Of a stretch of DNA of 64,000 nucleotides, positions 10,495 through 20,993 are shown piece by piece; positions within the stretch are counted from its first letter, which is position 1, and the number at the start of each line of letters is the position of its first letter. Where the stretch lies: positions 62,001-126,000 of the forward strand of contig NZ_CACRUY010000003.1 in the NCBI RefSeq assembly GCF_902652685.1, read 5' to 3'. Position numbers and translations under genes: made by a program. This stretch comes from Mycobacterium sp. Marseille-P9652 (GTDB lineage: Bacteria > Actinomycetota > Actinomycetes > Mycobacteriales > Mycobacteriaceae). Below the pieces are notes generated by a model. It made no database searches, was not told the DNA's origin, and saw only the letters and a list, made by a program, of their open reading frames with translations.

Positions 10495-11118
10495 TCAACG
10501 CCGCCGGGAACGGCCGGTCCCGCTCAGCAAATTCCCCCTGACCAGTCGCTTGGCCGATCGCAGCGCGGCGTGGTACTCGGCGGCCGGCAGCGTCGCCGCC
10601 AACTCGGTCAGCCCGTAGATCAGCGCGTACACCGCGTCGACGGCGCCGTCCTGCCGGTTTTGCGCGTCGCCCACGATGCCCTCGATGATCTCGCGGAAGG
10701 CGTGAAACCCCCTGTCGTTCAACGCCGGTTCGCCCAGGGCGGCCGCGCCCTCGGACCGGATGGCCCACTCGAACGCGGCGAGGTCGGGATATTCGCGCAT
10801 CAGCCGGCCCGACTCGTCGAGCACCGCTTCGATTCGCTCGACGACATCGCCGGGGCCGCCGGCGGCCCCGCGCAACCGTGGCAGCGCGATCTCCGTCCGG
10901 GCGGCGATCGCCGCCCTGATCAGTTCGTCCTTGGTCGGGAAGTAGTTGTACAGGCTGGCGCTCGTGACGCCCGCCGTGCGGGCGATCTCGCGGATGGTGG
11001 CGCGCGAGTAACCCTGCCGGGCGACGCAGCGCATCGTGGCCGCGATGATCCGCTGCCGGGTCTCGTCCCCGACGGCACCGACCGGGCGCCCGCGCTGCGC
11101 CCGCCTTCTCGTCGCCAC
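10495..11118 (-). CDS. TetR-family regulator 1 (divergent paralogue pair)
   Basis: A 207-residue TetR regulator. The N-terminal HTH is RQRIIAATMRCVARQGYSRA followed by TIREIARTAGVTSASLYNYF (about residues 20-60). The rest is the helical ligand and dimer domain. It is a close paralogue of the divergent TetR at 11205: the block GRPVGA, RCVA, SRATIREIARTA and SLYxYFPxK is shared. The GTG at 11116-11118 lies 6 nt after a TAATAT -10 box, so the mRNA is probably leaderless. It lies just upstream of the two monooxygenase genes, on the same strand but with a separate promoter between, and shares a DNA element with that promoter. The ligand is unknown; a ketone or lipid substrate of the monooxygenases is a reasonable guess. 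Confidence 0.9.
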   Translation of the reverse strand: MATRRRAQRGRPVGAVGDETRQRIIAATMRCVARQGYSRATIREIARTAGVTSASLYNYFPTKDELIRAAIAARTEIALPRLRGAAGGPGDVVERIEAVLDESGRLMREYPDLAAFEWAIRSEGAAALGEPALNDRGFHAFREIIEGIVGDAQNRQDGAVDAVYALIYGLTELAATLPAAEYHAALRSAKRLVRGNLLSGTGRSRRR

Positions 11119-11124
11119 CGTCGA

Positions 11125-11144
11125 ATATTATCGACTGATTGATT
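11125..11144 (-). promoter_or_regulatory. TetR promoter (-10 TAATAT) with shared operator element
   Basis: The minus-strand -10 box TAATAT (11130-11125) ends 6 nt before the GTG start. The 9-mer TGATTGATT (11136-11144, plus strand) lies 5 bp upstream of it and is the exact reverse complement of AATCAATCA at the monooxygenase promoter, with similar placement relative to the -10 box. Confidence 0.5.
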
Positions 11145-11204
11145 AGCGCCGACCGCGGCGGGGAGGTGTGGTGTGAGCGGTTCACCAGGAGGTTCACCGC
11201 GGGC

Positions 11205-11840
11205 ATGACCGTCACTCCGCCCGTCCTCGGCAGGCCCGTCGGCGCCGACAGCGAGCAGACCCGCGCCCGGATCGTCGCCGCGGCCATGCGCTGCGTGGCC
11301 GAGCTGGGCCACTCCCGCGCCACCATCCGCGAGATCGCGCGCACCGCCGACATGACCAGCGGCAGCCTCTACCACTACTTCCCCAGCAAGTCGGCGCTGC
11401 TCACCGCGACGGTCAGGGAGGTGGACGAGATCGCGTTGCCACGGCTGCGATCCGCCGCGGGCCGCGCGGACGACCCGGCCGAGCGGATCGAAGCGGTGCT
11501 CGACGAGGCGGGCCGGCTGATGCGCGACCATCCATACCTCGCACCCTTCCTGACCGCCTTCGAACGCGCGGAGCGTCCGCGCGGGCGCCGGGCCGTGCCC
11601 CCCGGGCTTAAGGCGTTGCGGGCCATCCTCTCTGACATCGTCGAGGAGGCCGGGGCGCGGGGACGGCTGCCCCGCGGCACCGAGACCAAGGCGACGGTCG
11701 ACGCGCTCGACGCGCTGGCGCGCGGCCTGACCGAACGGGCCGCCGCCCTGGCACCCGACGCCTACGCGGTGACGCTGGAGGCGGCGAAGGCGTTGATCCG
11801 GGGCACCCTGTTCGCGCGCGGCGACGGTGACGCCCGGTGA
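11205..11840 (+). CDS. TetR-family regulator 2 (divergent paralogue pair)
   Basis: A TetR regulator of 211 residues from ATG 11205. The HTH contains RARIVAAAMRCVAELGHSRA and TIREIARTADMTSGSLYHYF, strikingly similar to the divergent regulator at 10495-11118. An AGGAGG lies at 11187-11192, 12 nt before the ATG, a rather long spacing; an upstream in-frame TTG at 11139 would add 22 residues but lies on the shared operator and is unlikely. The C-terminal domain differs more from its partner than the HTH does, suggesting different ligands on similar DNA sites. Its stop overlaps the GTG of the luciferase-like gene (GTGA, 11837-11840), so the two are co-translated. Confidence 0.9.
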   Translation: MTVTPPVLGRPVGADSEQTRARIVAAAMRCVAELGHSRATIREIARTADMTSGSLYHYFPSKSALLTATVREVDEIALPRLRSAAGRADDPAERIEAVLDEAGRLMRDHPYLAPFLTAFERAERPRGRRAVPPGLKALRAILSDIVEEAGARGRLPRGTETKATVDALDALARGLTERAAALAPDAYAVTLEAAKALIRGTLFARGDGDAR

Positions 11841-12814
11841 GTCTGCTCACCGCCCTGCGGCTGAACATGACCAATGTCGCCGACCCGGCGGCACGCCACG
11901 CGGAGCGCTACCAGGCCGCACTCGACATGGCCGAGTACGCCGACGGGCGCGGCTTCACCGCGATCAGCACCGAGGAACACCACCTGGCGGCGACGGGGTG
12001 GCTGCCGTCGCCGTTGATCATGGCCGCCGCGGTCGCGGGGCGCACGCGCCGCGCGCGTATCAGCGTCAACGCGCTGATCCTCCCCCTCTACGAACCGGTG
12101 CGCCTCGCAGAGGACATCGCCGTGCTGGACAACCTCACCCAGGGCAGGTTCAGCTTCGTGGCCGGAATGGGTTACCGCCCAGAGGAGTACCACGCCGCCG
12201 GGAAGGACTGGTCGCAGCGGGCCGCGCTGATGGACCGGTGCCTGACGGTTCTGCTGCGGGCGTGGGGCGACGAGCCGTTCGAATACGGCGGGGCGCGCAT
12301 CAACGTCACGCCCAAGCCCCACACGAAACCGCACCCGATCTTCTTCGTCGGCGGCATGACCGCGGCGGCGGCCAGGCGCGCCGCCCGCTTCGGGCTCCCG
12401 TTCTCCCCGCCGATGGCCCTGCCCGACGTGGAAGCCGTCTACGAGCGGGAGATGGAAAGAAACGGCACCAGCGGCTTCGTCTACCGGCCCGAGAACGGCA
12501 GCACCGTGACCCTGCTGCACAACGATCCCGACACGGCCTGGGCCCGTTACGGCGACTTCCTCATGCACGAGGCCGCCGAGTACACCGCCTGGAAGCGGTC
12601 CGGCGTCCCGCGGCCCAACGAGACGGCGGTCGCGTCGGCCCACGACCTGCGCGACCGCGGTGTCGTCGAGATCCTCACTCCCGCACAGCTGCTCGATCAG
12701 ATTCGCAGGGGGAGAAGCGAAGTCGTGATGAACCCCCTGGCGGGGGGCCTCCCGCTCGAAGAGGGGTGGGCGAGCCTGCACCTGTTGGCCGACGACGTGC
12801 TGCCTTACGTGTGA
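11837..12814 (+). CDS. LLM-class flavin-dependent oxidoreductase
   Basis: A 325-residue luciferase-like monooxygenase or F420/FMN-dependent oxidoreductase with the TIM-barrel fold. Visible family blocks are GFTAISTEEHHLA (about residues 39-51), RISVNALILPLYEPVRLAED (74-93), LDNLTQGRFSFVAGMGYRPEEY (96-117) and the mid-protein HPIFFVGGMTAAAARRAARFG. Whether it uses F420 or FMN cannot be decided by eye. GTG 11837 overlaps the TetR2 stop. The 3' end overlaps the convergent DUF417 gene by 10 bp. It probably acts in the same degradative setting as the flavin monooxygenases nearby. Confidence 0.88.
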   Translation: MSLLTALRLNMTNVADPAARHAERYQAALDMAEYADGRGFTAISTEEHHLAATGWLPSPLIMAAAVAGRTRRARISVNALILPLYEPVRLAEDIAVLDNLTQGRFSFVAGMGYRPEEYHAAGKDWSQRAALMDRCLTVLLRAWGDEPFEYGGARINVTPKPHTKPHPIFFVGGMTAAAARRAARFGLPFSPPMALPDVEAVYEREMERNGTSGFVYRPENGSTVTLLHNDPDTAWARYGDFLMHEAAEYTAWKRSGVPRPNETAVASAHDLRDRGVVEILTPAQLLDQIRRGRSEVVMNPLAGGLPLEEGWASLHLLADDVLPYV

Positions 12815-13290
12815 GCCGCGGCCGCCAGCGCTTCGCCGAGGCTCCATATCGCCACGCCGATCAGCACCAGGTCCTTGAGCAGGAACTGCCCCGGCAACGC
12901 CGACAACACCGGAAGGCCGGCGTAGTGTTTCGCGACCACCCCCGGCGTGGTGAACAGGAAGCTGATCGTGCCCACGAACAGCACGACGGCCAGCGCGCTG
13001 CCCGCCACACACGCACGGGGCGACACCGGCCGCAGCGCGATCAGAAGCGCGGCAACGATTTCCATGGTCCCGAGCCCGCGCGCGACCGTCGTCACGCTGA
13101 ACACGTCGTAGATCCAGCTCATCAGCGGGCTGTGCTCGATGAGCACGCGCGACTCCATCTTCACGTACTTCCCGAAGCCGATCCATGCCAGCACGACCAC
13201 CAGGCCGTAACGGGCGACGAGTTGCCCGGTCTGCGAAAGCGACTCGGCGATGCGACGGTGTGTATCGGCGGTGAGCCCGGTTCTGTTCAC
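12805..13290 (-). CDS. DUF417 (YkgB/RclC-like) membrane protein
   Basis: A 161-residue protein with four hydrophobic segments. It matches the DUF417 pattern: ARYGLVVVLAWIGFGKYVKM near residue 26, then HSPLMSWIYDVFSV, a central hydrophobic hairpin, and GQFLLKDLVLIGVAIWSLGE near the C-terminus. The family includes RclC/YkgB, which belongs to a reactive-chlorine response in enterobacteria; the role in actinobacteria is unclear. It lies tail-to-tail with the luciferase-like gene with a 10-bp overlap and follows the SRPBCC gene on the same strand. Confidence 0.78.
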   Translation of the reverse strand: MNRTGLTADTHRRIAESLSQTGQLVARYGLVVVLAWIGFGKYVKMESRVLIEHSPLMSWIYDVFSVTTVARGLGTMEIVAALLIALRPVSPRACVAGSALAVVLFVGTISFLFTTPGVVAKHYAGLPVLSALPGQFLLKDLVLIGVAIWSLGEALAAAAHT

Positions 13291-13332
13291 CCCTAGTGGA
13301 CGACCCGCGGCGCGGCGGCGTTCAGTAAAGAC

Positions 13333-13806
13333 TCACCTTGCACCGTAACGATCGCGCAACCGCGCCAGCGTGGCCTCGATGCCCTCGGTGTTGCCCTTGC
13401 GGGCGCCGATCCGCTCGTAGTACTTGAGCCCGTTCTTGATCGCGCCGGCATCGCGGTAATCGAAGGTCTCGGTGACCCGCGTCAGCGTGGGCGACAGCGC
13501 CTCGAACTCCCAGCGCCAGCGGTGCCCCATCGGGTGGCGCCATTCCACCACTTCGTTCGGTTTCAGGGCGGTCACGGTGCTGGTGATCCGGTACGGCAGC
13601 CCGTACATTTTCATCTTCGTCGAAAACTTCGACCCGACAGCGAGATTCGCGGGGCAGGTGACGTTGTCGCGGACCGTGCCCGAGCCGTCAAGCTCGTGAT
13701 GACGCCGAGGATCGGCGACCATCGCGTACAGTTCGCCGGCGGGCGCGGCGACTTCGACCGACCGGCTCACCCGGCGGGGCCCCGCATCGACGGTGGTGAC
13801 GGTCAT
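13333..13806 (-). CDS. SRPBCC (START/polyketide-cyclase fold) protein
   Basis: A 157-residue protein of the SRPBCC ligand-binding fold. The opening [20 protein letters not shown] matches the first beta strand and helix of the domain, and [20 protein letters not shown] and [11 protein letters not shown] match the curved sheet that lines the ligand cavity. Such proteins bind or cyclise hydrophobic ligands; the ligand here is unknown. The ATG has a strong AGGAG 5 nt upstream. It is divergent from the mycofactocin-type SDR, with 100 bp between. Confidence 0.82.
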   Translation of the reverse strand: MTVTTVDAGPRRVSRSVEVAAPAGELYAMVADPRRHHELDGSGTVRDNVTCPANLAVGSKFSTKMKMYGLPYRITSTVTALKPNEVVEWRHPMGHRWRWEFEALSPTLTRVTETFDYRDAGAIKNGLKYYERIGARKGNTEGIEATLARLRDRYGAR

Positions 13807-13906
13807 GGTGTCTCCTTCCGGCTGTCCGGCATGGCGAGGCCGACGCTACGCTTCGCCGTGTCGGCGAACAAAGGGCGAGACGTCGCCAGAAGGAAACCAA
13901 CGAACG

Positions 13907-14728
13907 ATGAGCCAGTCGCTTCCGGGCAGGGTCGCTCTGATCACCGGCGCCGCACGCGGGCAGGGCCGGGCGCACGCTGTGCGCCTCAGCGGCGAGGGCG
14001 CCGACATCATCGCGGTGGACATCGCCGGGCCGTTGCCGTCCAGCGTTCCCTACGACCCGGCGACGCCCGACGACCTCGCCGAGACCGCGCGACTGGTGCG
14101 CGCCAACGGCGCCCGGGTCGTGTCCGCGGCCGTCGACGTCCGCGACTTCGACGCCCTCGACGCCGCCGTCAGCAAAGCGGTCGCCGAGCTCGGCCGGCTT
14201 GACGTGGTGGTCGCCAACGCGGGCATCTGCAGCCCGGCGGCCTGGCACCGCATCACCCCCGAGGCGTTCCGCGACACGATCGACACGAACGTCACCGGGA
14301 CGTGGAACACCGTCATGGCCGGCGCCCGGCACATCATCGACGGCGCCCGCGGCGGCTCCATCATCCTGATCGGGTCGGCCGCCGGGGTGCGGATGGAGCC
14401 CTTCATGGTCCACTACACCGCCAGCAAGCACGCCGTCACCGGGCTGGCCCGCGCGTTCGCCGCCGAGCTCGGCCGGCACAACATCCGCGTCAACAGCCTG
14501 CATCCCGGTGCGGTCGCCACCCCGATGGGCGGCGGGCGCATGCGCGAAGCGATCCACGAGGCCGGCGACACCTACCCCGAACTGCGGGGCAGGAACAAGT
14601 CGCTGCTGCCCGAGGGCGCAGCCCAGCCCGAGGACATCGCCGACGCGGTGGCCTGGTTGGCCGGCGACCAGTCCCGGTTCGTCACCGGGACGCAGGTCTC
14701 GGTCGACATGGGCATCGCGTACTGCTGA
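13907..14728 (+). CDS. Mycofactocin-coupled SDR family oxidoreductase
   Basis: A 273-residue SDR of the mycofactocin-associated subfamily. Cofactor motif GAARGQGRAHAVRL lies at residues 14-27. An insertion after strand 2 (LPSSVPYDPATPDDLAETAR) is characteristic of enzymes that hold NAD(H) without release and pass electrons to mycofactocin. The catalytic Ser lies in IILIGSAAGV and YxxxK in YTASKHAV. The expected chemistry is dehydrogenation of an alcohol to a ketone or aldehyde. ATG 13907 is preceded by AGAAGGA 12 nt upstream. No mycofactocin biosynthesis gene lies in the window, so the link rests on family features. Confidence 0.86.
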   Translation: MSQSLPGRVALITGAARGQGRAHAVRLSGEGADIIAVDIAGPLPSSVPYDPATPDDLAETARLVRANGARVVSAAVDVRDFDALDAAVSKAVAELGRLDVVVANAGICSPAAWHRITPEAFRDTIDTNVTGTWNTVMAGARHIIDGARGGSIILIGSAAGVRMEPFMVHYTASKHAVTGLARAFAAELGRHNIRVNSLHPGAVATPMGGGRMREAIHEAGDTYPELRGRNKSLLPEGAAQPEDIADAVAWLAGDQSRFVTGTQVSVDMGIAYC

Positions 14729-14773
14729 GCGAACGGTCGCCGCAACGGGCGGAACTGGTTAAGGTGCCTGCTC

Positions 14774-15850
14774 ATGGGCGTCGGGCGCTTCCTGTGGCAA
14801 CGCGTGCTGGCCTTCGACAGGCTGGGTTCCCGCATCCCGCAGCTGGTCCAGATCTGGCTGATGGAGTTCTTCGTCGTGATGCCGCTGATGTTCTTCCTCG
14901 GCAAGGCGATCGACATCCACGGCGCGTTCGGCGTGCCGGGCACCGGTGAGCGGCTCGACGGCACCTTCTGGGGATGCCTCGCCGTCTCGCTGTTCTTCGG
15001 GTTCTTCTTCGTCCGCTCGCTGGTTCGGCCGCGGGTGGTCCAAGGATCGTGGACTCCGACCGTGCACGCCGACGTCGGGCCGCTGACGATCTACGGCGGT
15101 AACCGCGCCTGGAGCGTGTCGTACCCCTACCTGACCAGTCATCCGTCGTACGCACTCCTGCTGCTGATCACGGCGCCCATCCCCGCCGTCATGTGGGCTG
15201 CCACCGTCAACCAGGGAGACAGCACGTTCTATTGGCGGGCGTGCGGCATCGTCGGGCTGATCATCATCGCCTGCATGGCGCTGGCCCGCCTGCTGGCCTG
15301 GTACGTCTTCCGGTTCGGGCGCCGGGAGCTGGACGCGCAGCTGCGCGGCCTGCCGGTTTCGCAGCGCCGGCTCGGCTGGGAGATCGCCTGGAAGCCGGTC
15401 CTGGCGCTGGTGGGCCTGATGTACGCCATCGTGTGCATCCCGCTGGGTGTCATGTGGGTGCAGGAGAAGCGCACGATCGCCCACCTGCCCCTCATCACGG
15501 TCGCCGACGCGCGCCACCCGGGGGAATACCGGCGCGTGCGGGGCGCCGTGGCATCGCGACCGGTCTACTGGGCGCCGCAGGGACGCGGTCGCGGCGGCAA
15601 CAACTATGCGGGCGCCGGCGTGCTGGTGGCGCTGCCCGGGGGCGGTGAGGCGCTGCTGCTCGCCGACTCGATGGCGGTGCCCGACTTCAGGGGCATGATG
15701 GCCGACGTCGACCACGGCGAGCTCAGCGCAACCGGCAAGGTGATCGACGCCGTCAGCCCCGACGACCGCAAGTACTACGGCTTCGACCCGTCCGCCTTCG
15801 CCCCGCCGTCGGCGCAGGGCCGGGTCATGTTGCTGCTCTCGCAGCCTTGA
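14774..15850 (+). CDS. Multi-pass membrane protein of unknown function
   Basis: I do not recognise this 358-residue protein. It has about five membrane segments (around residues 26-46, 64-83, 124-145, 153-175 and 208-232). A soluble C-terminal domain of about 120 residues begins RTIAHLPLITVADARHPGEY and contains RRVRGAVASRPVYWAP, then a Gly-rich GRGRGGNNYAG stretch. A TAAGGT -10-like box (14760-14765) ends 8 nt before the ATG and there is no Shine-Dalgarno, so the message may be leaderless. The gene stands alone between the SDR and the copper-transport pair. It could be a scaffold or enzyme of the cell envelope; nothing here decides this. Confidence 0.7.
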   Translation: MGVGRFLWQRVLAFDRLGSRIPQLVQIWLMEFFVVMPLMFFLGKAIDIHGAFGVPGTGERLDGTFWGCLAVSLFFGFFFVRSLVRPRVVQGSWTPTVHADVGPLTIYGGNRAWSVSYPYLTSHPSYALLLLITAPIPAVMWAATVNQGDSTFYWRACGIVGLIIIACMALARLLAWYVFRFGRRELDAQLRGLPVSQRRLGWEIAWKPVLALVGLMYAIVCIPLGVMWVQEKRTIAHLPLITVADARHPGEYRRVRGAVASRPVYWAPQGRGRGGNNYAGAGVLVALPGGGEALLLADSMAVPDFRGMMADVDHGELSATGKVIDAVSPDDRKYYGFDPSAFAPPSAQGRVMLLLSQP

Positions 15851-15893
15851 CGCCGGCCAGGCAGGAGTCGCCAGCCGGTTAACGCGCGACACC

Positions 15894-15899
15894 TAAACT
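15894..15899 (+). promoter_or_regulatory. Possible -10 box (TAAACT) for the copper chaperone/ATPase pair
   Basis: TAAACT fits TANNNT and lies about 105 bp upstream of the chaperone GTG. No clear -35 is visible and no copper-regulator (CsoR) gene is adjacent. Confidence 0.3.
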
Positions 15900-16004
15900 G
15901 TTGCGACACGCCGGTGCACGTCGCCGGCGTTGATGTTGCGGCGCAACCCCAGCGCGGCCGGCGGTTCGGCGCGCAGCATCCCCCGTGGGTACGAAAGGAG
16001 TTCC

Positions 16005-16213
16005 GTGGCGATCAGTGAGTACCGGGTGAGCGGTATGAGCTGCGGGCACTGCGAGGCCGCGGTGCGCAGCGAGGTCGGCCGGGTGCCCGGCGTCGAGGGC
16101 ATCGACGTCGACGCGCGCTCGGGACGGCTGGTCGTCACCGCCGCCGCGCCGATCGACGACGACGCGGTGCTCAGCGCGGTCGACGAGGCCGGCTTCGAGG
16201 CGGTTCTGGTCGC

Positions 16214-16217
<4 letters not shown>
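16005..16217 (+). CDS. Heavy-metal-associated domain protein (CopZ-like copper chaperone)
   Basis: A 70-residue single HMA domain. The metal site is GMSCGHC (about residues 10-16), a CxxC that would bind Cu(I). The beta-alpha-beta pattern follows ([20 protein letters not shown]). The GTG at 16005 is chosen because AAAGGAG ends 4 nt before it and the HMA fold starts right after; a longer reading from 15930 has no support. Its last bases overlap the ATG of the P-type ATPase (ATGA, 16214-16217). Known CopZ proteins deliver Cu(I) to the ATPase, which matches this coupling. Confidence 0.9.
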
Positions 16218-18418
<2,201 letters not shown>

Positions 18419-18427
18419 CGCGCCGCA

Positions 18428-18443
18428 ACCGCGACTTCGCGGT
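18428..18443 (+). terminator. Short perfect hairpin after the copper ATPase
   Basis: ACCGCGA, 2-nt loop, TCGCGGT forms a perfect 7-bp GC-rich stem 10 nt after the ATPase stop. There is no U-tract, as is common for mycobacterial terminators. Confidence 0.4.
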
Positions 18444-18450
18444 CGACGGA

Positions 18451-19950
18451 GTGGCGGCGCCGGTGTGGGATCATGGGTCCGTCCTACCGTTTCGTGCCCA
18501 GCCACCAAGCACATTTCGCGAAGCGTCGATTGAGCGAAAGCCAGGAGAGTTGCCACAGTTCTTCGGACAGCTGTCCCTGCTGCACGGCTGGCTGCCGCCG
18601 GCGCTGCAGGCGGTCGCGCTCTTCGTGGTTCTCGCCGCGATCGAATGGCGCAAACGCCGCTGGCACAAATGGGTCCTGCCGGGTGCGCTCGTGGCCGCCG
18701 CCGCGCTCACCGCGCTGGCGTACTGGTATCTGGTCTCGCTCGGCGTCGCCGGCGACCCGGCGCCGCTGACCCTGTGGCTCTGGATCGCACTGACCGGACT
18801 GTCGTGCGCCGTGCTGCTGCTGGGCTGGCCCGGCACGCGCTGGTGGCGGCGCGGCCTCGCGGCCGTTTCCGTGCCGCTGTGCGCGCTGTGCGCGGCGCTG
18901 TCGTTGAACATCTGGGTCGGCTACTTCCCGACGGTCTTCGCGGCGTGGAACCAGCTGACCTCGGGGCCGCTGCCCGACCAGGTCGACCGGCTGCGCGTCA
19001 CGGAGATGCAAATCGCCGGGACCAGGCCGAGCAAGGGCGTGGTGGTGCCGGTGGACATCGACGAGAACGCCTCCCACTTCCGCCACCGCCGCGAACTGGT
19101 CTATCTGCCTCCCGCGTGGTTCAACAGCAACCCGCCGCCCAAGCTGCCGGCCGTCATGATGATCAGCTCCGCCTTCAACACCCCGGCCGACTGGCTGGGC
19201 CCCGGCGGCGCCTTCACCGCGATCGACAACTTCGCCGCCGCGCATCACGGGTTCTCACCGGTGCTGGTGTTCGTCGATCCCACCGGCTCGTTCGACAACG
19301 ACACCGAGTGCGTCAACGGCAGCCGCGGCAACGCCGCCGACCATCTGACCAAGGACGTGGTGCCGTTCGTGGTGTCGAACTTCGGTGTCAGCGCCAGCCG
19401 CGACAACTGGGGTGTCGCCGGGTGGTCGATGGGCGGCACCTGCGCGGTGGACCTGGCGGTCATGCACCCGGAGCTGTTCCGCGCGTTCGTCGACATCGCC
19501 GGCGACCGCAGTCCGACGCTCGGCGGCAGCAAGGAGCAGACCGTCGCGAAGCTGTTCGGCGGCGACAGCAACGCCTGGGCGGCGTTCGATCCGATCACTG
19601 TGATCACAAAGCACGGCCGCTACAGCGGGGTGTCGGGATGGTTCGACGTTCCCTCGTCCGGGGATTCCCACACCGTCGCCGAGGAGGCCAACCCCTCCCT
19701 CGCACCCACCGATCCGGCGGCCAACCCGGAGGGCCAGGACGCCGCGGCGAACGCGCTGTGCGCCACCGCCTCCGCCAACGGAATTCCGTGCGCGGTGGTC
19801 GCCCAACCCGGCCAGCACGACTGGCCGTTCGCCGCGCAGGCGTTCGAGGCGGCGCTGCCGTGGCTCGCCGCGACGCTGGGCACCCCGGGCGTCGAGCCCG
19901 TGGCGTTGCCGCACCACGGCGACGCGGCACACAGCGCGCCCGGACCGTAG
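18451..19950 (+). CDS. Membrane-anchored alpha/beta-hydrolase (esterase/mycolyltransferase-like)
   Basis: A 499-residue protein. Residues ~45-160 hold four membrane segments (for example ALQAVALFVVLAAIEW, ALVAAAALTALAYWYLVSL and LWLWIALTGLSCAVLLLGW). The rest is an extracytoplasmic alpha/beta-hydrolase domain with the nucleophile elbow GWSMGGTCAVDLAV (about residue 327) and a late His in QPGQHDWPF (about 454). It resembles the esterase-D/antigen-85-like family of mycobacterial envelope proteins with an N-terminal membrane block. The start is unsure: GTG 18451 gives 33 residues of unconvincing lead, and a TTG at 18550 lies just after AGGAG. Function inferred: esterase or acyltransferase in the cell envelope. 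Confidence 0.8.
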   Translation: MAAPVWDHGSVLPFRAQPPSTFREASIERKPGELPQFFGQLSLLHGWLPPALQAVALFVVLAAIEWRKRRWHKWVLPGALVAAAALTALAYWYLVSLGVAGDPAPLTLWLWIALTGLSCAVLLLGWPGTRWWRRGLAAVSVPLCALCAALSLNIWVGYFPTVFAAWNQLTSGPLPDQVDRLRVTEMQIAGTRPSKGVVVPVDIDENASHFRHRRELVYLPPAWFNSNPPPKLPAVMMISSAFNTPADWLGPGGAFTAIDNFAAAHHGFSPVLVFVDPTGSFDNDTECVNGSRGNAADHLTKDVVPFVVSNFGVSASRDNWGVAGWSMGGTCAVDLAVMHPELFRAFVDIAGDRSPTLGGSKEQTVAKLFGGDSNAWAAFDPITVITKHGRYSGVSGWFDVPSSGDSHTVAEEANPSLAPTDPAANPEGQDAAANALCATASANGIPCAVVAQPGQHDWPFAAQAFEAALPWLAATLGTPGVEPVALPHHGDAAHSAPGP

Positions 19951-20004
19951 CCGTTTCGATGCACAATTCACAGCTGACCCTCCCGTAACGTAACCGACAT
20001 AGAG

Positions 20005-20985
20005 TTGCTGCGTTTGGTACGGTTCGCTGCTGTGGCGACGGATTTCGGCTACCTGCGCACCCCGGGCACCGGGTCGCGCGTGCCGACGTCACACCGCAAA
20101 AATGCCGTGCGTAACCGCCTGGCCACCGGCTCACCGGCCGCCGCAACGCCTCAGCGCGGTGGTGCCGCCCCGGAGCTGAACCGCCGCCGATTCCTTGGCG
20201 CGCTTGCGGCGGCCACCGTTGCCGGTGTGGGCGCGGCCCGGCTCGTCGTCGACCCGCAGCCCCGCACCTTCGCGCAGACGCCGTCGCCCGACGTGGTGAC
20301 CTCGGGGCCGACGGCCCCGGCCGCCCTGTTGCCGCCCCCGCCCCCGGGCGCCCGCATTCCGCTGCCGGGTGGCGGCGCGCTGATGAAGATCCCCGGCGAA
20401 GGCGACCTGCTGGCGGTCACGGTCGACGACGGCGTCAACAGCGAGGTGGTCCGCGCCTACACGCAGTTCGCCAAGGACACCGGCGTGCGTCTGACGTTCT
20501 TCGTCAACGGCATCTACAACTCCTGGACCGACAACGCGGCGATGTTGCGGCCGCTGGTCGACAGCGGGCAGATCCAGCTCGGCAACCACACCTGGTCGCA
20601 TCCGGATCTGACCACCCTGTCCAAGGGTGACATCGCCCAGCAGCTCACCCGTAACGACGACTTCCTCAAGAAGACGTACGGCATCGGGGCCAAGCCCTAC
20701 TGGCGGCCGCCGTACGCGAAGCGCAACGGCGCCGTCGACGCCGTCGCGGCCGACCTGGGCTACCACGTCCCGGTCTTGTGGTCGGGTTCGTTGTCGGACT
20801 CCACGCTCATCACCGAGGACTACATCGTCCAGATGGCCGATCAGTACTTCACGCCGCAGTCGATCGTCATCGGCCACCTCAATCACCTGCCGGTGACCCA
20901 CGTCTACCCGCAGCTGGTCGACATCATCCGCGACCGCGACCTGCGCACCGTCACGCTCAACGACGTCTTCGAGAAGACGCCGTAG
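20005..20985 (+). CDS. Tat-exported polysaccharide deacetylase (NodB domain)
   Basis: A 326-residue carbohydrate esterase family 4 protein. A Tat signal lies around residues 59-75 (NRRRFLGALAAATVAGVG) after a long N-region, followed by a Pro/Ala-rich linker (ALLPPPPPGARIPLP). The NodB domain begins near 133: motif 1 is TVDDGVNS (catalytic Asp pair), motif 2 is GNHTWSHPDL (metal His pair) and motif 3 is YWRPPYAKRNG. It would remove acetyl groups from an N-acetylated glycan outside the membrane, possibly peptidoglycan. The start is uncertain: a GTG at 20032 is preceded by TACGGT and may be a leaderless start. It lies head-on to the Rieske gene, with 8 bp between stops. Confidence 0.88.
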   Translation: MLRLVRFAAVATDFGYLRTPGTGSRVPTSHRKNAVRNRLATGSPAAATPQRGGAAPELNRRRFLGALAAATVAGVGAARLVVDPQPRTFAQTPSPDVVTSGPTAPAALLPPPPPGARIPLPGGGALMKIPGEGDLLAVTVDDGVNSEVVRAYTQFAKDTGVRLTFFVNGIYNSWTDNAAMLRPLVDSGQIQLGNHTWSHPDLTTLSKGDIAQQLTRNDDFLKKTYGIGAKPYWRPPYAKRNGAVDAVAADLGYHVPVLWSGSLSDSTLITEDYIVQMADQYFTPQSIVIGHLNHLPVTHVYPQLVDIIRDRDLRTVTLNDVFEKTP

Positions 20986-20993
20986 CCCCTGGG

